This document shows, one piece after another, positions 23,808 to 30,481 of a stretch of DNA of 30,481 nucleotides (positions are counted from its first letter, which is position 1; the number at the start of each line of letters is the position of its first letter). Made by a program: the position numbers and the translations under genes. The notes below the pieces were generated by a model. That model saw only the letters and a program-made list of their open reading frames with translations, had not been told where the DNA came from and made no database searches. Source of the stretch: Promethearchaeota archaeon (GTDB taxonomy: Archaea; Asgardarchaeota; Lokiarchaeia; Sigynarchaeales; MK-D1); NCBI GenBank assembly GCA_016839865.1, contig JAEOTN010000260.1:1-30481 (forward strand). The letters run 5' to 3'.

Positions 23808-25765
23808 CTTTTTTTAATTTCTTCAATTATTCTCTTTAAATCACGTCTATCCGGCGTATCCCATCCATTAAATTTCTCATATACTAAGTTATATAAATCA
23901 GAGTCCGTTTCTTTTAAGTTTGGAGAAATATCTTTTAGAAAATCTATTATTCGGTTTGTTAAAGTGATATTTTGAGAAGAGGATTGTTCTAATGATAAAA
24001 GCCCTACGTAATTCCACTGATCCACAGAAATAAAATTGGCTTCTCTCATTTCATTGAATACGTCTTGTACTATCTGAGGATTCTGTAAAGGAAACACACC
24101 ATACTTGGCTAATTCTTCATCGATGCAGTTTAATAAAATTAGATAAGGAGTTGGTTCCCCCCTTTGGGATAAAATATTTTCTGTTGACGAACGAATCATG
24201 TGTTTTAAAGAAGAGGACGTGAATGACATTTTTGTAGAATTTGAGATGAGGGATTTCTTAAATCGTATAAAATAATCTCCCACAGGGGTATTCTTATAGT
24301 GCAGATATGATTTCAATGAATTCCTTGGCGGCATTTGGAAAACTAGAGAATCCATTAAAAATCCCGCACGAAAAACAGATTCAATCAATCCATTGCGTAT
24401 CTCTTCATCGGTGTTATGAAAAGTGATTGTCATATAACGATTATTTTTGAGAACACGATAACATTCTCTAAACACAGTTGTTAGCTCATCAAAGTAAGAT
24501 TCTTTGGTTTTCTGTTGTCGTGGATTAATAATTATCTCATAATTCTCGTGATCCAAATTCGAAATTCCCAACCATGCATTCCAAAGACTAGATAATTCAA
24601 AATATTGTATAGAATCACCATAAGGAGGATCTGTAAATATGTAATCCACACTTTGATCAGGAATAGATATTTGTTTAGACGAGGATTCATACATTAAAAC
24701 ACGATTTTTTGAGGATATGAATTCGTTCCAAGCATTGGTCCACTTTATTGAAGAAATCTTATTTTCGAGCAGGCGAGAATGTAAATTGCGTTGAGCTCTA
24801 ACTGTCTTCCTACTACGAGTAATAAATCCTAAAAGGGGATTATTCTCAAAAAATTCAGTAGGATTCCAGAAAAAATGGTGTGTCCATGAACCTACCTCTT
24901 TTTTTTTCTGAAGTGTTTCTTTTCGTCTTGAAATAACCCAAACCATTTTGCTAGATTGCCCTATATTAGCTGTAAAGGTTAGTAATAGTATTTTTCTTAT
25001 CTCTAGTAATTTTGTTTCTTGTGTATTCGGCGGTATCAAGAAATTTATCGCTTTTCGTATCAATCCCAATACAATGAGGTTTCGTTTAGTGAAAATGTCT
25101 TCAGCATTTGGATTTTTTATTAAAAAATGACGTAACTGACGAAATTTTGTCCCGTTGCTGTATTTTAGTGCAATATTAGGGATTTGTATCTGAAGATTCT
25201 TTGTTTCTTCAGCAAAATGAGAATTAAGGTAATTAACTCGAGATTGCTCGTTTTCATAATAGGAACTATGTATTTGAGGATCAAGTTGGATATTCTTCTT
25301 TTTACAATGTGGACAACTCATGCGAATTTCTTCGATTTTCTCTTTAGGTGGATTTTGAGGGTTCTGTTCTGTGTTCTTCCAGACAATTTTTGTAATTACG
25401 GCGGGTTGACCACAGGATTGGCATGTAATTCCATAATAAGGTTCGATCTGTACACGTACAATATCAAATATCTTGGTAAAAAATTTTTCCATTGAAGAAA
25501 TATCAACAGGCGTGAGGGTGCCCATTGTGAGAAAAATTGAAAAAGGATTAACATCAATTCCAATGGCTTTCCGGTTTGCTAACACAGTCTCAGCAACTGT
25601 GACACCTGAACCACAAAATGGGTCCAAAACAATATCTCCAGGTTTAGAATATTTCTGGATGTAGGATTTCACTACGTTATATGGCTTCCTTGCCCAATAT
25701 TTGTGAACTAAATACATTGGTGGATGAGTTTTTGCTAAAATTATAGAATCTTTCGGAGTTTCCAT
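23804..25765 (-). CDS. DNA methyltransferase (N6-adenine/N4-cytosine type) with internal zinc ribbon
   Basis: The 653-aa protein opens with HKYWARKPYNVV (21-32) and the AdoMet-binding motif I VLDPFCGSG (46-54). The catalytic DPPYGD is at 379-384. Between them is a long insert of about 320 aa with CQSC (115-118) and CPHC (151-154), probably a zinc ribbon in the target-recognition part. The order (motif I, insert, DPPY) resembles alpha-class amino-methyltransferases. MTITFHN after DPPY fits a later methyltransferase motif, and the last 150 residues are helical. No endonuclease lies next to it, so it looks like an orphan methylase. It could be regulatory, the remnant of a restriction system, or act on another nucleic acid. 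Confidence 0.85.
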   Translation of the reverse strand: METPKDSIILAKTHPPMYLVHKYWARKPYNVVKSYIQKYSKPGDIVLDPFCGSGVTVAETVLANRKAIGIDVNPFSIFLTMGTLTPVDISSMEKFFTKIFDIVRVQIEPYYGITCQSCGQPAVITKIVWKNTEQNPQNPPKEKIEEIRMSCPHCKKKNIQLDPQIHSSYYENEQSRVNYLNSHFAEETKNLQIQIPNIALKYSNGTKFRQLRHFLIKNPNAEDIFTKRNLIVLGLIRKAINFLIPPNTQETKLLEIRKILLLTFTANIGQSSKMVWVISRRKETLQKKKEVGSWTHHFFWNPTEFFENNPLLGFITRSRKTVRAQRNLHSRLLENKISSIKWTNAWNEFISSKNRVLMYESSSKQISIPDQSVDYIFTDPPYGDSIQYFELSSLWNAWLGISNLDHENYEIIINPRQQKTKESYFDELTTVFRECYRVLKNNRYMTITFHNTDEEIRNGLIESVFRAGFLMDSLVFQMPPRNSLKSYLHYKNTPVGDYFIRFKKSLISNSTKMSFTSSSLKHMIRSSTENILSQRGEPTPYLILLNCIDEELAKYGVFPLQNPQIVQDVFNEMREANFISVDQWNYVGLLSLEQSSSQNITLTNRIIDFLKDISPNLKETDSDLYNLVYEKFNGWDTPDRRDLKRIIEEIKKS

Positions 25766-25831
25766 ATGAGGCTCAGCGAGAATCGATTCCTAATAAACTA
25801 AAAAAATCATGATTAATTTACTTTCACATCT

Positions 25832-26491
25832 ATGTCAGAAGAGAGACAAATCCCTCGTATACTAGAGATGAACGAAGAATTAACGCGGGATAATAATGAA
25901 TTAGCAGAACGTAATCATAAAATCCTTGCATCCCATAAGATTAGGACATTCGATGTTGTTGGAGCTATTGGTGCGGGAAAAACAGCAATTTTAGAGAAAA
26001 TTGTCGAACATATCTCAAAAGATAAAAATGTATATGTTATCTGCGGGGATGTAACAACACGGATAGATGCGGATCGGATTGAGCAACACGGTGCAAACAC
26101 AATTCAGATTAACACAGGAAGAGAATGTGCTCTGAATGCTTATCATATCCATAAAGTCATCCAATCATTGCCATTAGAAGAAATCGATGTACTATTTATA
26201 GAAAACGTTGGAAATTTGATTTGTCCCAGTGACTTCATTTTGGGTGTTGATAAACGAATTTTGGTGGTATCAATCACTGAAGGAGAACATGTTATCATCA
26301 AACACCCTTTACTAGTGAAAATGAGTGAAGTAATTATCATAAATAAAATCGATTTGATGGATGTATTAGGAACAGATCTTGATCGAATGATATCAGATGC
26401 TAAACAAATTAATCCCAAAATCAAAGTAATTCCAATGAGTGCAAAGACAAACGAGAATTTTGAAGAGTTGCTTAAAGATTTGGATAATTAA
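25832..26491 (+). CDS. hypB: HypB-like nickel-insertion GTPase with altered metal site
   Basis: The 219-aa SIMIBI-class GTPase has the HypB layout: P-loop GAIGAGKT (44-51), GDVTTRIDADRIEQHG (72-87), QINTG (92-96), IENVGNLICPSDF (123-135), TEGEHVIIKHP and NKIDL (171-175). HypB inserts nickel into [NiFe]-hydrogenases with HypA. In archaeal HypB the metal sits between Cys-His of GCHLDA and the Cys of NLVCP. Here Cys99 and Cys131 are kept, but the His is Ala100 (ECALNA). Lys-Tyr-Pro after TEGEDK is also changed. No hydrogenase or other hyp gene lies in the window. It may be a HypB paralogue or a GTPase for another metal cofactor. Confidence 0.85.
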   Translation: MSEERQIPRILEMNEELTRDNNELAERNHKILASHKIRTFDVVGAIGAGKTAILEKIVEHISKDKNVYVICGDVTTRIDADRIEQHGANTIQINTGRECALNAYHIHKVIQSLPLEEIDVLFIENVGNLICPSDFILGVDKRILVVSITEGEHVIIKHPLLVKMSEVIIINKIDLMDVLGTDLDRMISDAKQINPKIKVIPMSAKTNENFEELLKDLDN

Positions 26492-26558
26492 GAGATCCTT
26501 ATATTGAAAAAATTAATCAATTATGGCTGGATAGGAAAAGTATCGAGAAGGAAAAACA

Positions 26559-26990
26559 ATGTCAACTTTAAAAATTAATGTTAATTTTAATCGTGAGATG
26601 AACGGATTAGCTGAAAAACGTGTTAAAGTGGAACTATCGGACCCTGATCAATATTATATTGGCGAATTAACCGGATATGACCTCAATTCGGGTTCCATTG
26701 TCCTGAACAACGTGGTTAATGAAGAACAAATGAAATTTTCGAAAATCGTGGTTCATGGAAATATCTGGACGAAAATATTTCAGGAAGAACCCCCATTTCC
26801 TATGGAGGAGCTGGGAGAACGTATTTCAAAAATGTTTCCTTCAGGGCAAATTAAGTATCAATCAGAAAGTAATACGATAAGTATTCTAAATGGGAAAATT
26901 ATAGTATCTGAAAATGGTGTTGAGGGTTCAGGTCCTACAGCTGAGCGCGTCAATCGCATTTTTGAACAATTTTTAGAAGAACTGAAGTGA
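26559..26990 (+). CDS. LSm (Sm-like) fold protein with extra C-terminal domain
   Basis: The 143-aa protein has an N-terminal half that matches the Sm1/Sm2 pattern. RVKVELSDPDQYYIGELTGYD (21-41) reads as strands 1-3 with the usual Gly and Asp positions. IVLNNVV (47-53) is the strand carrying the conserved Asn. KIVVHGNIWTKI (62-73) corresponds to the Sm2 I-R-G-N/D-x-V/I motif, with His in place of Arg. LSm rings bind RNA, usually U-rich. A second part (about 78-143, with a beta-rich middle and a helical end) is not part of the Sm core. It recalls two-domain archaeal SmAP3 proteins in layout only. The gene lies 67 nt after hypB. GAGAAGG upstream of ATG 26559 may be its ribosome-binding site. Confidence 0.7.
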   Translation: MSTLKINVNFNREMNGLAEKRVKVELSDPDQYYIGELTGYDLNSGSIVLNNVVNEEQMKFSKIVVHGNIWTKIFQEEPPFPMEELGERISKMFPSGQIKYQSESNTISILNGKIIVSENGVEGSGPTAERVNRIFEQFLEELK

Positions 26991-27015
26991 ACTTCCACTT
27001 CTATACAATAGTGGA
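26984..27015. other. Overlapping inverted repeats at the LSm/TnpB convergent end
   Basis: GAAGTG (26984-26989) pairs with CACTTC (26996-27001) around a 6-nt loop, and TCCACT (26994-26999) pairs with AGTGGA (27010-27015) around a 10-nt loop. The two hairpins share bases and so are alternatives. They span the LSm stop, the 10-nt gap and the TnpB stop. They may be a terminator for one or both genes, or the subterminal hairpin of the IS right end that starts the omega-RNA guide. Confidence 0.45.
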
Positions 27016-27130
27016 TTCTTGCTTCATTGACAAATGCTTTCGTATAGAAAGTCTTCTATCATCTCCACAAGCGTGACTTCCCGTAGTTCCTACGGTAGAG
27101 AAAAGTAAAACATCCCTATTTTTTAGTAAT
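26985..27130 (-). ncRNA. Candidate omega-RNA (reRNA) of TnpB
   Basis: In IS200/IS605 elements the guide RNA of TnpB arises from the 3' end of tnpB and the right end of the element. Here the tnpB 3' end carries a perfect 6-bp hairpin (CCGTAG at 27081-27086, CTACGG at 27090-27095) with a 3-nt loop. Further inverted repeats surround the stop codon. The encoded C-terminal tail after the RuvC domain (STVGTTGSHACGDDR) is a kind seen in many TnpB proteins whose 3' end doubles as RNA. The boundaries are approximate. Confidence 0.38.
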
Positions 27131-28257
27131 TTAATACCTTCTTTAAACAAGTTTTTTGAGGCATTTATATCTCTGTCATGCTTCATTCTACATTTTTTGC
27201 ACGTCCATCTTCTATCTGAAATATTTAATTCTTCATTTTTCCATCCACATTGGGAACATAATCTACTAGATGGAAACCATTTGTCAATTAGGATGAGATG
27301 ATTACCCCGTTCATACATTTTATATCGAAGAATTGAGAGAAATTGACCCCAAGAAAAATCTAAGGTGACGGATTTAGATATTCCAGTATTAAATTGTTGA
27401 ATTCCTTTGATGTTTAAATCTTCTAGTATTATTACTTCATATTCAGTGGCCAAATCTGTTGAGATTTTGTGGGTCCAATCCTTTTTTCGATTATAAATTT
27501 TTTTGTATTTTCTAGATAATTTCTGTCTAGCTTTTTCTCGATTAGAAGAGCCTATTTTCTTTCGACTCAATTGTCTATGTAATTTTTTAATCCGATTTTC
27601 CTCATTGCGATAAAATCTTGGATTTTTCATTCTAATCAGAGGAGAAATTAAAAAATTTGATAAAGACATATCAAATGATGCAATTTTTGAGATAGAAATT
27701 TCTTGTTTTGAAATAACATCTGTGTTTCGTTCTGTTAGAATCGACGCAAAATATTTACCAGTCTTGGTTTTCGAAATGGTCAATTTTCTTATCGCTTCGA
27801 TAAAAACACGATTATCACGATATTTTATCCAAGTTTTTATCTTCGGTAATTTTATTTGTTTTTGATCGAAATCAATTTTAATATTTTTTGTAATGTTATA
27901 TGTAGAGTAACTTTGATTGTGTTTACGAGATTTAAACTTAGGATATCCAACTTTTCTTTTTTGCTTAAGACCTTTAAAGAATTTTTTAAACGCGATTGAT
28001 AAGTTAGCTGTAGAAGTTTGTAGTGCTTTACTGTCGACTTCTTTGAGAAATTCAAATTCAGATTTGTATTGTTTTTCCGTTTTATATTTGTACGAATATA
28101 ATTGTTCTTTGTCTTGACATAATTTTTGATATACTAGAATTCGTTCATTTAACATTTTATTCCATAGAAACCTACAACATCCGAAGGTTTTATCCAAAAT
28201 CTCTTGTTGAGATTTATTAGGATATATCCTTATCTTGTAGGCTCTATAGATCTTCAT
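27001..28257 (-). CDS. tnpB: TnpB, RNA-guided nuclease of an IS200/IS605-type element
   Basis: The 418-aa protein is a full-length TnpB with MKIYRAYKIRIYP at the start. It has the three RuvC acidic residues, Asp196 (SFDMSLSNF), Glu279 (IILEDLN) and Asp363 (HDRDINASKN). A four-cysteine zinc finger (Cys334, 337, 353, 356) is also present. The usual Asp-x-Gly of the first RuvC motif reads Asp-x-Ser. TnpB is an ancestor of Cas12 that cuts DNA next to a TAM using an omega-RNA, helping the element persist. No TnpA transposase is present, so this is a solo tnpB copy or a decayed element. It sits between the LSm and galactokinase-like genes without interrupting either. All catalytic positions look intact. 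Confidence 0.93.
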   Translation of the reverse strand: MKIYRAYKIRIYPNKSQQEILDKTFGCCRFLWNKMLNERILVYQKLCQDKEQLYSYKYKTEKQYKSEFEFLKEVDSKALQTSTANLSIAFKKFFKGLKQKRKVGYPKFKSRKHNQSYSTYNITKNIKIDFDQKQIKLPKIKTWIKYRDNRVFIEAIRKLTISKTKTGKYFASILTERNTDVISKQEISISKIASFDMSLSNFLISPLIRMKNPRFYRNEENRIKKLHRQLSRKKIGSSNREKARQKLSRKYKKIYNRKKDWTHKISTDLATEYEVIILEDLNIKGIQQFNTGISKSVTLDFSWGQFLSILRYKMYERGNHLILIDKWFPSSRLCSQCGWKNEELNISDRRWTCKKCRMKHDRDINASKNLFKEGIKLLKNRDVLLFSTVGTTGSHACGDDRRLSIRKHLSMKQESTIV

Positions 28258-28352
28258 TTTAACCTAAAATATATCTAAGAATATGATTTTAAAAGGTAAT
28301 ACTGTGAAAAGGAAAATCTACTCAAATACATACTAAAAAACTCAAGTAAGAA

Positions 28353-28360
28353 TTTTATTT
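28353..28360 (+). promoter_or_regulatory. TATA-like box for the GHMP kinase gene
   Basis: TTTTATTT is centred about 24 nt before ATG 28381, fitting a leaderless transcript. A pyrimidine-rich stretch follows and no ribosome-binding site is visible. The remainder of the 28258-28380 gap may hold the left end of the TnpB element, but no clear terminal repeat is seen. Confidence 0.45.
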
Positions 28361-28380
28361 CTTCTTTTTTTCTTTATACT

Positions 28381-29469
28381 ATGTTACAAGTCTCTGCTCC
28401 AGGTCGTGTTTGTTTATTTGGGGAGCATCAAGATTATTTGAAATTATCAGTAATTCCCGCAGCAATCACAAAAAGATGTTACATCCAAGGAGAGATTAAT
28501 ACCGAGGGATTAATCCGCTTAGATGACCGTGTCTATAGAGAAATACTTCAAATCCCCTTGAGCATAGAACACCGTCAAAAAGGTTTTAAATTAGAAGACG
28601 GAGATTATCTTAAGGCTGTACTAAACGTCATAATCAAAAATGGCTTTCTACAAAACAAAAATCCGAAATTAGGATTTAGTGGCGTTTTGAGAAATGAAGT
28701 CCCACAAAAATCTGGGCTTTCGAGTTCTGCAGCTTTGCTAGTTGCGTTTACGAAACTTGTAGATACGATGTTTCAGCTTAATTTAGATGAGATAGAGCTT
28801 GGAACCATTGCGTATAAAGCTGAACATGATGAATTAGGCATTCCTTGTGGACAGATGGATCAATTAGCAGCTTCTATTGGAAATTTATTTCACATGGAAT
28901 GTGTAGAACCACCCAAGATCAGTAAAATAACTGGTTCTTTACCAGGATTAGTAGTTGGAGATACAATGATTCCTAAATCAACGAATAATGTCCATTCGAT
29001 ACGTGTGAAAGAAATTACTGACGCAATCTCATATCTCAACTCTCAGATAGATTTCAATCTACATTCAACCACTTTTGAGGAAGTAGAAGAAATTCTGCGA
29101 AATAAAAATTCTATTTGGTTTAAACGTGTTAGAGCAACATTGAAGAACCGAGATGTCACAAATATTGCGTATAAAGAATTGCAGAAATCTCGTCCTGATC
29201 TTCAGCTATTAGGATCACTACTTAACGAGCATCAAGCCTATTTAAGAGATGATTATGAAGTATCTGTTCAAAAAATTGAGGATATGTTAAAAGCTGGAAT
29301 GAACGCAGGAGCATTAGGAGGAAAACTAACAGGAGCCGGGATGGGGGGGAGTATTATTATGTTAGCTCCTGGAAAACAACAAGAAGTAGCAAAAGCCCTC
29401 ACAAAAGCTGGAGGCAAAGGGTATATTGTAGATATAGATGAGGGTGCGACCTCAATTATGACTTATTAG
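28381..29469 (+). CDS. GHMP-family small-molecule kinase, galactokinase-like
   Basis: The 362-aa protein has the three GHMP motifs: SAPGRVCLFGEHQDY (5-19), the ATP-binding PQKSGLSSSAALL (108-120), and GGKLTGAGMGGS (313-324). GIPCGQMDQLAAS (153-165) corresponds to the catalytic Asp region GxxDQ of galactokinase. Size (about 350-390 aa) and GEH-x-DY fit galactokinase more than mevalonate kinase, whose motif is GEH-x-V-x-Y. The family phosphorylates sugars such as galactose at the 1-hydroxyl. The specificity is inferred, and related kinases for fucose or other sugars cannot be excluded. No other Leloir gene is nearby. Its stop TAG interlocks with the stop of the convergent gene. Confidence 0.83.
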   Translation: MLQVSAPGRVCLFGEHQDYLKLSVIPAAITKRCYIQGEINTEGLIRLDDRVYREILQIPLSIEHRQKGFKLEDGDYLKAVLNVIIKNGFLQNKNPKLGFSGVLRNEVPQKSGLSSSAALLVAFTKLVDTMFQLNLDEIELGTIAYKAEHDELGIPCGQMDQLAASIGNLFHMECVEPPKISKITGSLPGLVVGDTMIPKSTNNVHSIRVKEITDAISYLNSQIDFNLHSTTFEEVEEILRNKNSIWFKRVRATLKNRDVTNIAYKELQKSRPDLQLLGSLLNEHQAYLRDDYEVSVQKIEDMLKAGMNAGALGGKLTGAGMGGSIIMLAPGKQQEVAKALTKAGGKGYIVDIDEGATSIMTY

Positions 29470-29978
29470 ATATTCAGTTTGTCAAGAATCGAGTTTAGGG
29501 AAAGATCTGTCAAAATATCCTTAAATAGAACCTTTCCGGTTGGAGTAATCAAAAGCGATGATGTAGTCTTTGTGGTATGCTCAAAAAGGTAACCTTGTTC
29601 CTTTAGAAAGATTATTTCATCCCAGGCATCGCTAAATATGGTTTTAGATTCTTCTAATGTCAAGTCCCTACCAAATTCTTTCTGGAAACTAAATATCAAT
29701 CCCATTATACCATACATTTGTGGAGTGAGTTGTTTATCCATCCCACTGGTTGCTAATAGATAATAGACTTCCTGCATAAAGCTTGTTCGAATCAGTTCAT
29801 AACCAATTTGTTCAAAACGAGAGTTTACCTCACCGATCACGTCCTGAAACAGGTCATCATCGTTTTGAACAAGATTTAACAGATCTTTTTCTTTTATGAC
29901 TTTTTCGTTTGATTCCAACAGTAATTTACACATTCGTTGAATAATTTGTTCGGAATCATCATTGTTTGCTTCTGTCAT
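29466..29978 (-). CDS. Winged-helix protein, possibly MAGE/Nse3-like (kite-type) SMC partner
   Basis: The 170-aa protein is helical and resembles a tandem winged-helix MAGE/Nse3 protein. An N-terminal helical part (DLLNLVQNDDDLFQDVIGEVNSRFEQIGYELI, about 33-64) is followed by a YYLL turn (72-75). LTPQMYGIMGLIFSFQ (83-98) recalls the conserved LPKTGLLMIVLGLIF segment of MAGE proteins. The last part has a wing-like strand LLITPTGKVLF. Nse3/MAGE proteins bind the SMC5/6 complex through kleisin Nse4 and DNA; bacterial kite proteins (ScpB, MukE) do an analogous job. The assignment is by eye and needs structural comparison. It starts 8 nt after the stop of an upstream SMC-like gene, so the two are almost certainly one operon. 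Confidence 0.6.
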   Translation of the reverse strand: MTEANNDDSEQIIQRMCKLLLESNEKVIKEKDLLNLVQNDDDLFQDVIGEVNSRFEQIGYELIRTSFMQEVYYLLATSGMDKQLTPQMYGIMGLIFSFQKEFGRDLTLEESKTIFSDAWDEIIFLKEQGYLFEHTTKTTSSLLITPTGKVLFKDILTDLSLNSILDKLNI

Positions 29979-29986
29979 TTTTTCAC

Positions 29987-30481
29987 CTAAATAGTTGTAA
30001 TTACAATATCCTTTTGGTTTATATCTTCAAGAATTGGTTTACTCAATAATATGATAATTTTATGAGAAGGATAATGTGAGAGAAACTCCTTTTTCATAAA
30101 AGATATAATATTCTGCAATAATTTTTTTGTGCGTTTAATTTTGTAGTTCGAATCTGAAAACACATGTGTGGTCAACCCAGCATGGGAATTAATTACACAC
30201 TCAAACATCCACATTATCAGTGCTTTTTCCTCACCCGAGAGATTTTCAAAGGGAGTATTTTTACCATTTCGGATTATTTCAAAATGAATTCCAAATTTTG
30301 GAACTTTCTCTTCAGAATTATCAACCAATGGTAGCTTAGAGAGTATAATACGAATTTTTACTGCATCCAACAATGAGTTAATTGAACTTTCAATTGAATT
30401 CATAATATTTAAGAACTCGGAAACTTGGGTTTTTGATACAATGGATTCAGGTGCATCAAGAAATTTCAAATTCGAGTGAGA
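29987..30481 (-). CDS. C-terminal end of an SMC/Rad50-like ABC ATPase (partial)
   Basis: The reading frame continues past the right edge of the window. The TTG at 30467-30469 is an internal Leu codon, not a convincing start, and four codons upstream (Ser-His-Ser-Asn) are open. The visible part, about 165 aa, contains FENLSGEEKALIMWMFE, which matches the ABC signature and following helix of SMC-like heads (LSGGEKA...). The region that should be Walker B (hhhhDE) reads THVFSDSN, keeping an Asp but replacing the catalytic Glu by Ser. The later IIILLSKPI lacks the usual H-loop His. The head may therefore bind but barely hydrolyse ATP, or pair with an active partner. The N-terminal half and coiled coil should lie beyond the window. 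Confidence 0.6.
   Translation of the reverse strand, partial: SHSNLKFLDAPESIVSKTQVSEFLNIMNSIESSINSLLDAVKIRIILSKLPLVDNSEEKVPKFGIHFEIIRNGKNTPFENLSGEEKALIMWMFECVINSHAGLTTHVFSDSNYKIKRTKKLLQNIISFMKKEFLSHYPSHKIIILLSKPILEDINQKDIVITTI

Noticed and set aside
23804..25765. Complete restriction-modification system
   Set aside because: Neighbours are a rhomboid-fold protein and a HypB homologue. No endonuclease or specificity subunit is adjacent.
25832..26990. Hydrogenase maturation operon
   Set aside because: The gene after hypB is an LSm-fold protein, not HypA or another hyp gene, and no hydrogenase subunit is present in the window.
30467..30469. TTG start for the right-edge gene, making it a complete 160-aa protein
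   Set aside because: The frame is open to the window edge and the content is the C-terminal end of a longer ATPase; no ribosome-binding site precedes the TTG.
1..30481. CRISPR array or prophage
   Set aside because: No regularly spaced direct repeats, integrase or phage structural genes were seen. The only mobile element is the TnpB gene.

Overview
The window is AT-rich archaeal DNA. PolD is present as both subunits (DP1 and DP2), with an Orc1/Cdc6 initiator and an archaeal-type S-adenosylmethionine synthetase. Many genes start about 25 nt after a TATA-like box, and one tRNA carries an intron with a bulge-helix-bulge fold. A roadblock/LC7 domain fused to a Ras-superfamily GTPase, AN1 zinc fingers, an LSm-fold protein, a SIRT6-like sirtuin and a possible MAGE/Nse3-like protein point to an Asgard archaeon (Promethearchaeota), perhaps Lokiarchaeia-like. 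The lineage is an inference from gene content, not a phylogeny.

Layout. 1-60: 3' end of tRNA-Thr(CGU) and a T-run. 63-1346 (-): Orc1/Cdc6, followed upstream by a 232-nt AT-rich gap that could hold an origin. 1579-3418: a divergent sirtuin/ketopantoate-reductase pair sharing one central TATA element. 3480-5366: APC-family permease. 5421-5524: intron-containing tRNA-Leu(GAG). 5571-7218 (-): a membrane zinc-ribbon protein and a nitroreductase-like protein. 7274-10977 (+): purine operon with a PurS-like/PurL fusion followed by PurQ. 10974-13421 (-): DP1 with a small downstream companion, and 13612-17220 (+): DP2, divergent from DP1. 17261-19515 (+): roadblock-GTPase fusion and a DegT-type aminotransferase. 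19505-21178 (-): a Lys-rich zinc-ribbon protein and AdoMet synthetase. 21429-23807 (+): a small unknown protein, then two AN1-finger membrane proteins, one a site-2-protease homologue and the other a rhomboid-fold protein that appears to lack its catalytic residues. 23804-25765 (-): orphan DNA methyltransferase. 25832-26990 (+): HypB-like GTPase and LSm-domain protein. 27001-28257 (-): solo TnpB with a likely omega-RNA at its 3' end. 28381-29469 (+): galactokinase-like GHMP kinase. 29466-30481 (-): a winged-helix, MAGE/Nse3-like protein and the C-terminal end of an SMC/ABC-type ATPase that runs off the window.

How the genes relate. Replication is represented by Orc1 and both PolD subunits. 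PurL and PurQ catalyse one step of purine synthesis together. The last two genes look like a two-gene SMC-type complex. The AN1 pair looks like a membrane-proteolysis or quality-control module. Genes are packed tightly: no gene-free stretch exceeds 300 nt, and three convergent pairs share a 4-nt interlocked stop (TTAG or CTAA).

Strongest candidates for something undescribed: the SMC-like/MAGE-like operon at the right edge, the paired AN1-intramembrane-protease genes, and the HypB homologue that has lost the conserved metal-site histidine.
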